Below are positions 1-4,943 of a stretch of 23,521 nt of DNA, piece after piece. The stretch is taken from positions 1-23,521 of the IMG/VR virus record IMGVR_UViG_3300005441_000033; one strand, written 5' to 3'. Position 1 is the first letter of the stretch. Each line of letters begins with the position of its first letter. Both the position numbers and the translations under genes were made by a program. The notes beneath the pieces are model-generated. The model did no database searches. It was not told where the DNA came from and saw nothing but the letters and a program-made list of their open reading frames with translations. This stretch comes from a virus.

Positions 1-199
1 CACCAGCTCCGAGGCCTCCGCCGACGACCAGCGTGGCGAGCACGACGAGCTTCTGATTGAACACGACCTTCGAGGGGATCTGCGCGGCGAGCTCCACCGT
101 CTCCACGACGGTCGGGAGAGTGGTCTCGACGGCGGTTGCCGCAGCCTGAGCGGCCTTCTTCGAGGCGGTGTTGGCGGCAGCGGTGGTGGTCTCAGACAC
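1..199 (-). CDS. Small membrane protein, C-terminus cut by window edge
   Basis: A GTG start at 199 opens a frame that is still open at base 1, giving about 66 residues. AAAGG about 8 bases upstream supports the start. The product begins SETTTAANTASKKAAQAAAT, an Ala/Thr-rich helical stretch, then has a hydrophobic segment (LVVLATLVVGGGLGAG) near residues 49-65 that looks like a membrane span. Codons end almost always in C or G, unlike several neighbours, which suggests high expression. It has its own promoter-like element at 251-284. I do not recognise the family. It resembles the other single-span proteins of the region in layout, not clearly in sequence. The end of the gene lies outside the window. 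Confidence 0.75.
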   Translation of the reverse strand, partial: MSETTTAAANTASKKAAQAAATAVETTLPTVVETVELAAQIPSKVVFNQKLVVLATLVVGGGLGAG

Positions 200-224
200 G
201 AAAATACCTTTCAGGTTAAAGTTT

Positions 225-256
225 GACCCCGAGTTGCATCTGCGATTCTCGGGGTC
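225..256 (-). promoter_or_regulatory. Hairpin at the 5' end of the predicted leader
   Basis: A perfect 9-bp inverted repeat (GACCCCGAG / CTCGGGGTC, 225-233 and 248-256) with a 14-base loop lies just downstream of the -10 box at 259-264. The predicted transcript for the gene starting at 199 would begin in or next to the first arm. It could protect the 5' end of the RNA or control translation. The other six promoter copies do not have the matching second arm. Confidence 0.45.
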
Positions 257-284
257 TCATTATAGGGCGTGTTTTTGGTGCGAG
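251..284 (-). promoter_or_regulatory. Promoter-like element, copy 7 (P251)
   Basis: On the minus strand this reads CTCGCA, an A-rich stretch, then TATAATGAGACCCC. The -10 box TATAAT is at 259-264, exactly 14 bases after CGCA as in the six other copies. It precedes the small membrane protein gene starting at 199. No TTGACA-type -35 box is present at normal spacing. Confidence 0.75.
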
Positions 285-363
285 CAGTTTCACATCTATG
301 CTCAGGATGGCCTGGCTTCGTGGTTCAACAGAACAAGGGTAAAAGCCGCATTAACGCATGAAC

Positions 364-483
364 TTACTCGCAGTCGTGTTTAGGAACGCGTATGGCGTTC
401 CCTAGTGAACTCTGCGTCCACTCATGTCGATCGTCGAATACGCCCTCAGCAAGACCGATAGCCGTGGGACATCCGCCACTCAT
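364..483 (-). CDS. Possible 39-residue protein
   Basis: ATG at 483 to TAA at 364 encodes a 39-residue peptide beginning MSGGCPTAIGLAEGV and ending with KHDCE, with two cysteines and an acidic middle (FDDRHEW). An AGAAGG site lies upstream, but it sits in a small hairpin (AAGGAT-ATCC-ATCCTT) directly before the ATG. The frame starts 37 bases after the stop of the upstream membrane gene, in the same direction. It runs through the hairpin at 383-401. I do not recognise it. It may be only the 3' untranslated end of the 1315-521 gene. Confidence 0.35.
   Translation of the reverse strand: MSGGCPTAIGLAEGVFDDRHEWTQSSLGNAIRVPKHDCE
383..401 (-). terminator. Hairpin after the 521-1315 gene, weak terminator
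   Basis: A 7-bp perfect stem (GGAACGC / GCGTTCC, loop of 5) lies 120 bases after the stop of the DUF6353-like gene and before promoter P251. On the minus strand it is followed by TAAACACG and not by a T-run, so intrinsic termination is uncertain. Confidence 0.4.
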
Positions 484-520
484 AAGGATGGATATCCTTC
501 TCAAGACGTTTCGGTCAGTA

Positions 521-1315
521 CTAGTGAAATCGACCGTAATCGCGAACCGGCTCGTTACGGAACTCGAACGCCAGCACTGGTCGTCCAGCTGGCGTGAGTG
601 CGGAGCAGAATCGCACCTTGAGCATGTCGTCGCTGTTCCACCCGATCTCCTGGGACCATGGGGGTGCTGGCATATCCAGGAGATAGTAGAAGTCAGCGAG
701 CGTAGCATATCCGTTCTTGAGAATGCCTTCGTTCAAGTCGTTCTGTGCTCCGCGAATACCCTCCGCTGTGTGCCAGACATATCGATCGCTGAATTTGTCG
801 TAACACACCTCACCGTCAGGTTTACCATGGATGACGATCGAATCGTCGTCGTCCCAACTCCAACCGGCGTTGATGCGGTCTTGGATAATATCCGCTCGTA
901 CCTGTTCCTCCTTCTTCTCCCCGACCTTCTCAATGACCTTCGCCTTGTATTCCTCGAATGCCTTCTCCGTGATGGAATACGCTGCCGCGAGACCAGCGGC
1001 ACGTCGTGAACCGATGTGGTTGGCGCCGATGATGCAGACGACCGTAGCGAGCCCCGTGGATACAGCGGGAACATACAGTCGCCACACCAGCTCGACACGT
1101 TTCTTCATCAATTCGCGAGGATCATCGAAATACGTCTCGCCGGCTTCTTCGTCCTCCGCTTCCTTGAGGCGAATGATATCGGCTGCCTGGAACGAGGCTC
1201 GTCCCGCGAGATATGCCGTGGTGATTGCTCCCACCACGCCGACAGAAGTCAGAATCGTTGGGGAATTGTCGATGGTGAATTTGGCTGCTCGCTTGATCAG
1301 ATGTTGAAAGCTCAT
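521..1315 (-). CDS. Two-span membrane protein, DUF6353-like
   Basis: 264 residues from the ATG at 1315, chosen because GAGGAA stands about 10 bases upstream and the preceding stop is at 1317-1319. A longer reading from 1351 would overlap the upstream gene. Two hydrophobic spans are visible at about residues 18-38 (TILTSVGVVGAITTAYLAG) and 79-98 (YVPAVSTGLATVVCIIGANH), joined by an acidic loop. A charged coiled stretch follows at about 110-140, then a soluble C-terminal domain with aromatic motifs (ADFYYLLDMP, VLAFEFR). The architecture matches a membrane protein family common in actinobacteriophages that I recall as DUF6353; its role is unknown. It probably shares a transcript with the gene at 1317-1682. 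The family name is from memory and was not searched. Confidence 0.85.
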   Translation of the reverse strand: MSFQHLIKRAAKFTIDNSPTILTSVGVVGAITTAYLAGRASFQAADIIRLKEAEDEEAGETYFDDPRELMKKRVELVWRLYVPAVSTGLATVVCIIGANHIGSRRAAGLAAAYSITEKAFEEYKAKVIEKVGEKKEEQVRADIIQDRINAGWSWDDDDSIVIHGKPDGEVCYDKFSDRYVWHTAEGIRGAQNDLNEGILKNGYATLADFYYLLDMPAPPWSQEIGWNSDDMLKVRFCSALTPAGRPVLAFEFRNEPVRDYGRFH

Positions 1316-1316
1316 C

Positions 1317-1682
1317 CTACAGTTCCTCAGTGTTTTTGAATATGTCCGCATCGGCGAGCTCGTCCAACTTTCTGCATTCCTCCCACAACTCGTTGATATC
1401 CACCGCCATGTGTCGTCCTCGGTACAACAGCTCGCCCTTACCGTCGAATCCCGGGACGTAGGGAACCAAGGAATCGCTGAAGAAGCCTCCTTCGAGAGCT
1501 TTCTGCTCTTTCTCTTCCCGAAGTTTCCTCTTCACCGATTCCTTCCATTCAACGTGCTTGCGCTCTGCGGAATATCCCATGATCAAATCATATCCCAAGG
1601 TTGTTCCGATCATGACCATGGCGATAACCGCAAGGAATCCAAGGATTTTGAAACAGATCAGCAGAACGTACAGAGCCATCAT
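1317..1682 (-). CDS. Single-span membrane protein with cytoplasmic tail
   Basis: 121 residues. The N-terminus (residues 2-35) is strongly hydrophobic (ALYVLLICFKILGFLAVIAM) and forms one membrane span with almost no residues before it. A basic, helical stretch follows (ERKHVEWKESVKRKLREEKE), so the tail is expected inside the cell. The C-terminal 50 residues look soluble and acidic. The start is one of two adjacent ATGs at 1682/1679, and the nearest purine-rich site (GAAAGG) is about 16 bases away, so initiation looks weak. It lies behind the terminator at 1731-1768 and ends two bases before the next start, so the two genes are likely co-translated. No family recognised. Confidence 0.8.
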   Translation of the reverse strand: MMALYVLLICFKILGFLAVIAMVMIGTTLGYDLIMGYSAERKHVEWKESVKRKLREEKEQKALEGGFFSDSLVPYVPGFDGKGELLYRGRHMAVDINELWEECRKLDELADADIFKNTEEL

Positions 1683-1730
1683 GATGTAGGGTGTCTGCCT
1701 TTCACGTAGGGGTAGTGCGGTAAAGCAAAA

Positions 1731-1768
1731 CGCTAAGACCCGTGTATGGTATTGCGGGGGTCTTAGCG
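1731..1768 (-). terminator. Intrinsic terminator after the 1776-1979 gene
   Basis: On the minus strand an 11-bp stem (CGCTAAGACCC pairing with GGGTCTTAGCG) with a 16-base loop is followed by TTTTGCTTT. It starts 8 bases after the stop of the 1776-1979 gene. Partial read-through would feed the genes at 1682-521, which show no promoter of their own. Confidence 0.85.
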
Positions 1769-1775
1769 CTCGAGA

Positions 1776-1979
1776 TCAGTTGTCCAGGTCCAGTTGCGTG
1801 TAGAATTCGTTGGTCAGTCCGCGCTCGGCCAGGAAATCGTTCCACTGACGCACGGCGCCACGGTTCACTCGGATCATCACGGCCGTGGTAACGACTGCGG
1901 TGGTGGTGACTGCGATGGCGACCTTGTGGTCGGAAACGAACTCCTGGACGCGGGCAGCGGCCTTCTTGACGGGGTTCAT
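1776..1979 (-). CDS. Small single-span membrane protein (67 aa)
   Basis: Start is the ATG at 1979, where AAAGGAG stands 8 bases upstream. An in-frame ATG at 2012 falls inside the promoter's conserved TATAATGAGA and is rejected. The product has a basic amphipathic N-terminus (MNPVKKAAARVQEF), one membrane span at about residues 20-38 (VAIAVTTTAVVTTAVMI), and a polar C-terminus ending in LDLDN. Codon choice is strongly biased to C/G-ending codons in the N-terminal half. It forms a complete cassette with promoter P2004 and the terminator at 1731-1768. The order basic helix, span, charged helix is shared with the 4944-5225 protein. Function unknown. Confidence 0.85.
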   Translation of the reverse strand: MNPVKKAAARVQEFVSDHKVAIAVTTTAVVTTAVMIRVNRGAVRQWNDFLAERGLTNEFYTQLDLDN

Positions 1980-2003
1980 AACAAGCTCCTTTGTAGGGGT
2001 CAT

Positions 2004-2036
2004 GGGTCTCATTATAACCCTTGTTTTTCTTGCGAG
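2004..2036 (-). promoter_or_regulatory. Promoter-like element, copy 6 (P2004)
   Basis: Minus strand: CTCGCA, 14 bases after CGCA to TATAAT (2011-2016), then GAGACCC. It lies between the stop of the 2042-2365 gene and the start at 1979. Confidence 0.75.
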
Positions 2037-2041
2037 GCTTG

Positions 2042-2365
2042 TTACTCGGTCTTCTCTTCCGTCTTCTTGGCGGTAGGCGTGCTGGTGTATTCTGGGGCGT
2101 CTGACAGCTTGAGCATGAGATAGAGGAAACCCGTTCCGAGACCACCGATCAATGCGAAGCTGCCCAATGTCATAAGAACATCGTACTTGTTGGTGGGCAC
2201 GCGGGGGATGCTGGCTACGTACGCTTCCACGTCATCGCGAACGACAGTCGCGGCTATCTTGGAGGCGATCTTGGGGTCGATACCGATGGGTACACCGAGA
2301 AAGGAAACGCTCTGCGCTTCGTTCAATGCCACTTCGATCTTCTGTGCCATCAAATCCCAGTTCAT
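2042..2365 (-). CDS. C-terminally anchored single-span protein (107 aa)
   Basis: ATG at 2365 follows AAGGATTGAT and sits two bases after the TGA of the NUMOD-like gene. The first 65 residues look soluble and helical (KIASKIAATVVRDDVEAYVA). One membrane span lies at about residues 66-88 (LMTLGSFALIGGLGTGFLYL), followed by a polar Thr/Lys/Glu tail ending KKTEEKTE. The N-terminal opening (MNWDLMAQKIEVAL) resembles that of the 2537-2872 protein (MRNWDEIAREIERELKHF), and both carry their span towards the C-terminus, so these two may be distant paralogues. Last gene of the five-gene group that starts at 3363. Function unknown. Confidence 0.82.
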   Translation of the reverse strand: MNWDLMAQKIEVALNEAQSVSFLGVPIGIDPKIASKIAATVVRDDVEAYVASIPRVPTNKYDVLMTLGSFALIGGLGTGFLYLMLKLSDAPEYTSTPTAKKTEEKTE

Positions 2366-2366
2366 A

Positions 2367-2537
2367 TCAATCCTTCACTCGCTCGAAGGTGTAGCCCCTG
2401 TAGGATTTCTTCCGACCAGCAAGACAGTCGCTGATAGCAGAAGGGGTGATGCCAAGCTTCTTCGCACACGCCGACTGTGTCTCAAATATCTCGCCGGTCT
2501 CAACGACTCTGATACGACGACCAGTTCCCGCTTCCAT
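2367..2537 (-). CDS. 56-residue NUMOD-like DNA-binding protein
   Basis: ATG at 2537 overlaps the TAA of the preceding gene (TAATG); TGA at 2367 is two bases before the next ATG. Almost the whole protein is one domain: a short strand pair (RIRVVETGEIFE), a helix-turn-helix-like part (ACAKKLGITPSAISDCLAG) and a closing RGYTFERV. This order (RCxETGxxF, then AAxxLGxxxSxIS, then GYTF) is that of NUMOD1-type modules found beside HNH and GIY-YIG homing nucleases. No nuclease domain is present here or next door. It matches the last 47 residues of the 4104-4487 protein in layout. The tight coupling to membrane-protein genes on both sides shows it is a normal member of the operon. DNA binding is inferred. 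Confidence 0.8.
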   Translation of the reverse strand: MEAGTGRRIRVVETGEIFETQSACAKKLGITPSAISDCLAGRKKSYRGYTFERVKD

Positions 2538-2872
2538 TACTTCGCCTTACGGATTCGGTGATTCACCTGCCGAGCGTATGCGTGGGATCCTCGAGCTCGA
2601 CCAATCGCGATAATGATTTTGGTCGTTGCGCTCAGAATGGCGACGCCCAATACGATGACCTGCAATGGATTTTCTTCGAAAGCTTGGTTGAGTTTTTCCA
2701 TGAAGTTCTTCACGAAGCGAGAATTAGAGAAGCCTGGGTTCCTTTTCTGTATGACGCGGAGAGCGATCTGCGATGCGCGCTGGGCATCCAGAGTCAGATC
2801 GCCATGCGGACCACTTTCGAAGTGCTTGAGCTCACGCTCGATCTCACGAGCGATCTCATCCCAGTTTCTCAT
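2537..2872 (-). CDS. C-terminally anchored single-span protein (111 aa)
   Basis: ATG at 2872 has AAGGA 7 bases upstream. The protein has an acidic amphipathic N-terminus (IAREIERELKHF), a soluble middle containing a QRASQIALRVIQ helix, and one membrane span at about residues 72-92 (LQVIVLGVAILSATTKIIIA) followed by a very basic tail (GRARGSHAYARQVNHRIRKAK), so the C-terminus is expected inside the cell. Its TAA overlaps the next ATG. The start resembles that of the 2042-2365 protein. No family recognised. Confidence 0.82.
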   Translation of the reverse strand: MRNWDEIAREIERELKHFESGPHGDLTLDAQRASQIALRVIQKRNPGFSNSRFVKNFMEKLNQAFEENPLQVIVLGVAILSATTKIIIAIGRARGSHAYARQVNHRIRKAK

Positions 2873-2896
2873 TTACACATCCTTATCCGACGTTCT

Positions 2897-3124
2897 TCAT
2901 TCCAAAAAAGAAGGTGGCTGAACCTTTCCGGACGACAATGCATTGCATAGTTCCTGTACGGCTTTTTTCGCTTGCTCTTCTGAACGCGACGACGAAACAT
3001 ACGCATAGAACTTATCCAACAGTTTTCCGATGTTCTCGGCGAGTTCAAATGTTTCGTCGTGGGCGGGAATATGCGCCCCGATTAACACCTGTCCGCGTGC
3101 GATCTCATGGTAAACGTTAGTCAC
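2897..3124 (-). CDS. Small soluble helical protein (75 aa)
   Basis: The GTG start at 3124 overlaps the TGA of the upstream gene (GTGA, 4-base overlap), and GGAGG lies 8 bases upstream, which fixes the start. The product has no membrane span, unlike most neighbours. It contains an acidic helix (ETFELAENIGKLLDKFYAYV) and an Ala/Glu/Lys helix (SEEQAKKAVQELCNALSSG), with a Pro-rich end. It is mid-operon between two membrane-protein genes, so a cytoplasmic partner role is possible but is only inferred. No family recognised. Confidence 0.8.
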   Translation of the reverse strand: MTNVYHEIARGQVLIGAHIPAHDETFELAENIGKLLDKFYAYVSSSRSEEQAKKAVQELCNALSSGKVQPPSFLE

Positions 3125-3363
3125 TTACACAACCTCCCCACGATCTTGCAGACGACGAACGTCGCACCGATGGTCAGGGCGGCATGCGTGATGAAGTCCT
3201 TGGCGATCTCGGAATATGCCGCGGCAATCTGAGGACCCACCATTGGGTCGAAGAGATTTTCACTGCCCTCGATCGGGGTCGTCTCCGGAGTGCTGCCGTT
3301 GAGCTTGGCATTCTCACGAACGAGACGGGTGTTGGTCTGAACCGCGAACTTTCGTCCGAACAT
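3121..3363 (-). CDS. Small membrane protein (80 aa)
   Basis: ATG at 3363 with AGAAGGAG about 9 bases upstream. Residues 1-45 are polar (RLVRENAKLNGSTPETTP); a hydrophobic span follows at about residues 58-75 (ITHAALTIGATFVVCKIVG), ending in RLCK. It begins a run of five coupled genes (3363 to 2042). The promoter for the run is not obvious: only a terminator (3408-3432) stands upstream, so transcription probably reads through from P3630. Function unknown. Confidence 0.82.
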   Translation of the reverse strand: MFGRKFAVQTNTRLVRENAKLNGSTPETTPIEGSENLFDPMVGPQIAAAYSEIAKDFITHAALTIGATFVVCKIVGRLCK

Positions 3364-3407
3364 GATTGTATCTCCTTCTCATCGCATGAAATTTCCCAGG
3401 AGAAAAC

Positions 3408-3432
3408 CTAGAGCCCGTGTTAGGGGCTCTAG
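3408..3432 (-). terminator. Intrinsic terminator after the 3439-3612 gene
   Basis: Minus strand: a 9-bp stem CTAGAGCCC / GGGCTCTAG with a TAACAC-type loop, followed by GGTTTTCTCC. It starts 7 bases after the stop of the small membrane gene and before the 3363 gene. Confidence 0.85.
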
Positions 3433-3438
3433 TTGAGG

Positions 3439-3612
3439 TCAGTTGGAGGTGGTTTCCTGGTCGAGGGCGTCGATCATGCTCTCCACGTCGTCGGTCTGCA
3501 GCTGGTTCTTCTCGGCGGCCTTCCGCGCCCGGTAGCGGGTGGCGAGGAAGAGGGCGGTCGAACCGGCGACAACGGCGACGGTGGCGATGGCGGTGATCTT
3601 GTCCTTGTTCAT
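3439..3612 (-). CDS. Small single-span membrane protein (57 aa)
   Basis: The ATG at 3612 was chosen (MNKDKITAIATVAVVAGSTA) because an upstream in-frame ATG at 3639 lies in the promoter element. The ribosome site is weak (GAGAATGG, about 8 bases away). One membrane span covers residues 6-25, followed by a basic stretch (RYRARKAAEK) and an acidic C-terminus (DDVESMIDALDQE), so N-out/C-in topology is likely. Codons are strongly C/G-ending. Complete cassette with P3630 and the terminator at 3408-3432. Function unknown. Confidence 0.82.
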   Translation of the reverse strand: MNKDKITAIATVAVVAGSTALFLATRYRARKAAEKNQLQTDDVESMIDALDQETTSN

Positions 3613-3629
3613 GGCAAATCCATTCTCTA

Positions 3630-3663
3630 GGGGTCTCATTATAGGACGTGTATTTTTTGCGAG
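3630..3663 (-). promoter_or_regulatory. Promoter-like element, copy 5 (P3630)
   Basis: Minus strand: CCTCGCA, A-rich spacer, TATAAT (3638-3643), GAGACCCC. It lies in the 70-base gap between the stop at 3683 and the start at 3612. Confidence 0.75.
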
Positions 3664-3682
3664 GCCTCAGGAAAATGTCGTG

Positions 3683-4021
3683 TCAGTACCGCCACTGATC
3701 GCGTGCGCGTTTCATTTCCTGTTCGAGTCGCAATGCTTCCGCGGTGGGTTGAGTACTTACGCCCGTGATAACCTGTCCAGTTTCACGATCTATGCCATGA
3801 TGGAATATCGTACGGTTCCATGCGTGGTGGGCTGCGATGGCTTCTTGAAACAGCTCTTCTTCTTTCGCTCGTTTGCGAGCTCGCTCATTCAAAATAAGTC
3901 GCACTTCAGCGCGGAGATCTTCGCGAACGAGAAGAACGAGAAGAACCATGAATATCAACAATGCAATGGCGCACAGACCACCCAAGGTCCATGCGAGGAA
4001 ATACAAGACATTCTGTAGCAT
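3683..4021 (-). CDS. N-terminally anchored membrane protein (112 aa)
   Basis: ATG at 4021 (MLQNVLYFLAW) with AAAGG 10 bases upstream; a TTG at 4045 is the only earlier alternative. One long hydrophobic span runs over residues 3-31 (LCAIALLIFMVLLVLLV), followed by a highly charged helix (EDLRAEVRLILNERARKRAK) and a soluble tail with the motif DRETGQVITG. Expected to be a membrane-tethered cytoplasmic helix. It follows the Zn-ribbon/NUMOD gene. A poor -10 candidate (TAAAAT) is seen near 4052-4057. Function unknown. Confidence 0.82.
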   Translation of the reverse strand: MLQNVLYFLAWTLGGLCAIALLIFMVLLVLLVREDLRAEVRLILNERARKRAKEEELFQEAIAAHHAWNRTIFHHGIDRETGQVITGVSTQPTAEALRLEQEMKRARDQWRY

Positions 4022-4070
4022 TACGTGTGGGCCTTTCTTGATCAATGTATTTTAGCCCAAATACAATCCA

Positions 4071-4101
4071 TTCTCGCAGGAGGACGATGGGTGTGCGAGA
4101 A
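4071..4101 (-). promoter_or_regulatory. Hairpin between 4104-4487 and 3683-4021 genes
   Basis: Perfect 8-bp inverted repeat TTCTCGCA / TGCGAGAA with a 15-base loop, directly after the TAA at 4104. No T-run follows on the minus strand, so it is more likely an RNA-processing or weak pausing site than a full terminator. The second arm re-creates the TGCGAGAA string seen near the promoter elements, but no TATAAT is at the matching distance. Confidence 0.4.
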
Positions 4102-4103
4102 TA

Positions 4104-4487
4104 TTACTGGAGACGAGTAAAGGTATAACCACTAACATGTGATCGTTGACCGTTGATGTGTTTGGATAAGCTGCTACGCCATAAACCCATCTCTTTCGCA
4201 GCATCTTTCAGACTGCTGAAAATAACACCCGTTTCGTTACAACGAATCTTGTAGGATGGGCGTCCCAAGGGGATATCGCGTTTCGCATGAGTTTCAGCAT
4301 CGCGTGCGTATTGATCGAACATGCGGAAAACGACAGTGGGTTTTTCATCGCGAAGTCGCTGGATGAAGAAGTCTCCGTGATTCGGACAAAATCTCGCGCC
4401 AGACTTGGTAAAGAGAAGGTGGGGTAGCAACTCTGTTTTGCAAATAGGACAGTAGGCAAAGAGTTCTACCATAGTGGCATTGTCCAT
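4104..4487 (-). CDS. Zinc-ribbon plus NUMOD-like DNA-binding protein
   Basis: 127 residues; ATG at 4487 with AGGAG 6 bases upstream. Two parts are visible. Residues 10-40 hold a Cys/His cluster (C13 and C16 in AYCPICK, C34 and H37 in RFCPNHGD) that looks like a zinc ribbon. Residues 80-126 hold a NUMOD1-type module (KIRCNETGVIF, then LKDAAKEMGLWRSSLSKHI, then SGYTFTRL). In known families such modules bind DNA for homing endonucleases, but no HNH, GIY-YIG or LAGLIDADG motif is present. The middle (residues 45-78) is unassigned. A second, shorter NUMOD-like protein is encoded at 2367-2537. A regulator, or the remains of a homing endonuclease, are both possible; regulation of nearby cassettes is speculation. 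Confidence 0.8.
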   Translation of the reverse strand: MDNATMVELFAYCPICKTELLPHLLFTKSGARFCPNHGDFFIQRLRDEKPTVVFRMFDQYARDAETHAKRDIPLGRPSYKIRCNETGVIFSSLKDAAKEMGLWRSSLSKHINGQRSHVSGYTFTRLQ

Positions 4488-4586
4488 CTAGCTCCTCTCA
4501 AAAAAGTTAGACGGAAAATCTCCGGCGGGGAATTTTGGAAAAAATAACGAATCCTTGTTATCGGATTCGAGGAGAAGTCCTGGCAC
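4488..4586 (-). CDS. Possible short reading frame overlapping a terminator
   Basis: A GTG at 4586 opens a 32-codon frame (start PGLLLESDNKDSLFFPKF) whose TAG directly abuts the ATG at 4487. There is no convincing ribosome site. The frame crosses the intrinsic terminator hairpin at 4548-4569, so translation could influence termination, as in attenuation. It may equally be chance in the leader RNA. Confidence 0.2.
   Translation of the reverse strand: MPGLLLESDNKDSLFFPKFPAGDFPSNFFERS
4538..4569 (-). terminator. Intrinsic terminator inside the leader of the 4104-4487 gene
   Basis: Minus strand: 7-bp stem CGAATCC / GGATTCG (4563-4569 and 4548-4554), 8-base loop, then TTATTTTTTCC. It lies downstream of promoter P4624 and upstream of the start at 4487, so transcripts from P4624 would stop after about 80 bases unless the terminator is relieved. 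A second imperfect hairpin is seen at about 4512-4537. Confidence 0.8.
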
Positions 4587-4623
4587 TAGTTGCTCAACAG
4601 GATGTACGGCCTTTCCGTTTCCT

Positions 4624-4653
4624 TCTCATTATAGTCCGTGTATTTTGTGCGAG
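4624..4653 (-). promoter_or_regulatory. Promoter-like element, copy 4 (P4624)
   Basis: Minus strand: CCTCGCA, 14 bases after CGCA to TATAAT (4628-4633), then GAGAAGGA. This copy lacks the CCCC that follows GAGA in most others. The first good gene downstream starts 137 bases later, at 4487. Confidence 0.72.
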
Positions 4654-4660
4654 GTAAAAC

Positions 4661-4687
4661 AATAAGCCCTTGTTTTCAGGGCTTATT
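4661..4687 (-). terminator. Intrinsic terminator after the 49-residue gene
   Basis: Minus strand: 9-bp stem AATAAGCCC / GGGCTTATT followed by GTTTTACC. It ends 8 bases before the next promoter element begins, so termination and re-initiation are back to back. Confidence 0.85.
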
Positions 4688-4697
4688 GCCTTAGACC

Positions 4698-4847
4698 TTA
4701 CTTAATCAGCTTGATGCTTGCCGAATCTGGAAGTGCCACTACGGCGCTGTAATTCTCCAGCGAGAAGGGAATACGGAATGTGAGGAAGAATCCGTTCTCC
4801 CAGTCTCGCAAGTCGAACTCGATGGCGGTGTAATTCATAATGGGCAT
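4698..4847 (-). CDS. 49-residue soluble protein
   Basis: ATG at 4847 with AAAGG 7 bases upstream, TAA at 4698. The peptide starts MPIMNYTAIEFDLRDWENGF and ends SIKLIK. It looks like alternating strand segments (FFLTFRIPFSLENYSAVVAL) with no membrane span, unlike its neighbours. It is the only gene between promoter P4866 and the terminator at 4661-4687, which makes a complete transcription unit of about 220 bases. This context, the good ribosome site and the frame ending just before the terminator are the reasons for calling it. No family recognised. Confidence 0.78.
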   Translation of the reverse strand: MPIMNYTAIEFDLRDWENGFFLTFRIPFSLENYSAVVALPDSASIKLIK

Positions 4848-4865
4848 GATACAGCCTTTCTTGCA

Positions 4866-4898
4866 GGGGTCTCATTATAAGACATGTTTTCCCTGCGA
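4866..4898 (-). promoter_or_regulatory. Promoter-like element, copy 3 (P4866)
   Basis: Minus strand: TTTCGCA, GGG plus A-run, TATAAT (4874-4879), GAGACCCC. It drives the 49-residue gene starting at 4847. Confidence 0.75.
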
Positions 4899-4906
4899 AA
4901 GGCAAA

Positions 4907-4935
4907 TATGAAAGCCTGTGTTAGAGGCTTTCATA
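4907..4935 (-). terminator. Intrinsic terminator after the 4944-5225 gene
   Basis: Minus strand: 10-bp stem TATGAAAGCC / GGCTTTCATA with a loop containing TAACAC, followed by TTTGCCTTT. It begins 8 bases after the stop and ends 8 bases before the next promoter element. Confidence 0.82.
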
Positions 4936-4943
4936 CTTCAGAT

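Noticed and set aside
364-708. 114-codon minus-strand frame overlapping the DUF6353-like gene
   Set aside because: Its first part is an alternative frame inside the membrane gene. Only the last 39 codons, after that gene ends, were kept as a weak candidate.
4040-4080. Additional promoter before the 3683-4021 gene
   Set aside because: TAAAAT near 4052-4057 is present, but neither the CGCA block at 14 bases nor a TTGACA box matches, so it was not listed as a promoter.
4702-4905. 67-codon minus-strand frame at the 49-residue gene
   Set aside because: It starts inside the promoter element, and its product is Arg/His/Leu-rich without a ribosome site. The other frame has a good site and ends just before the terminator.
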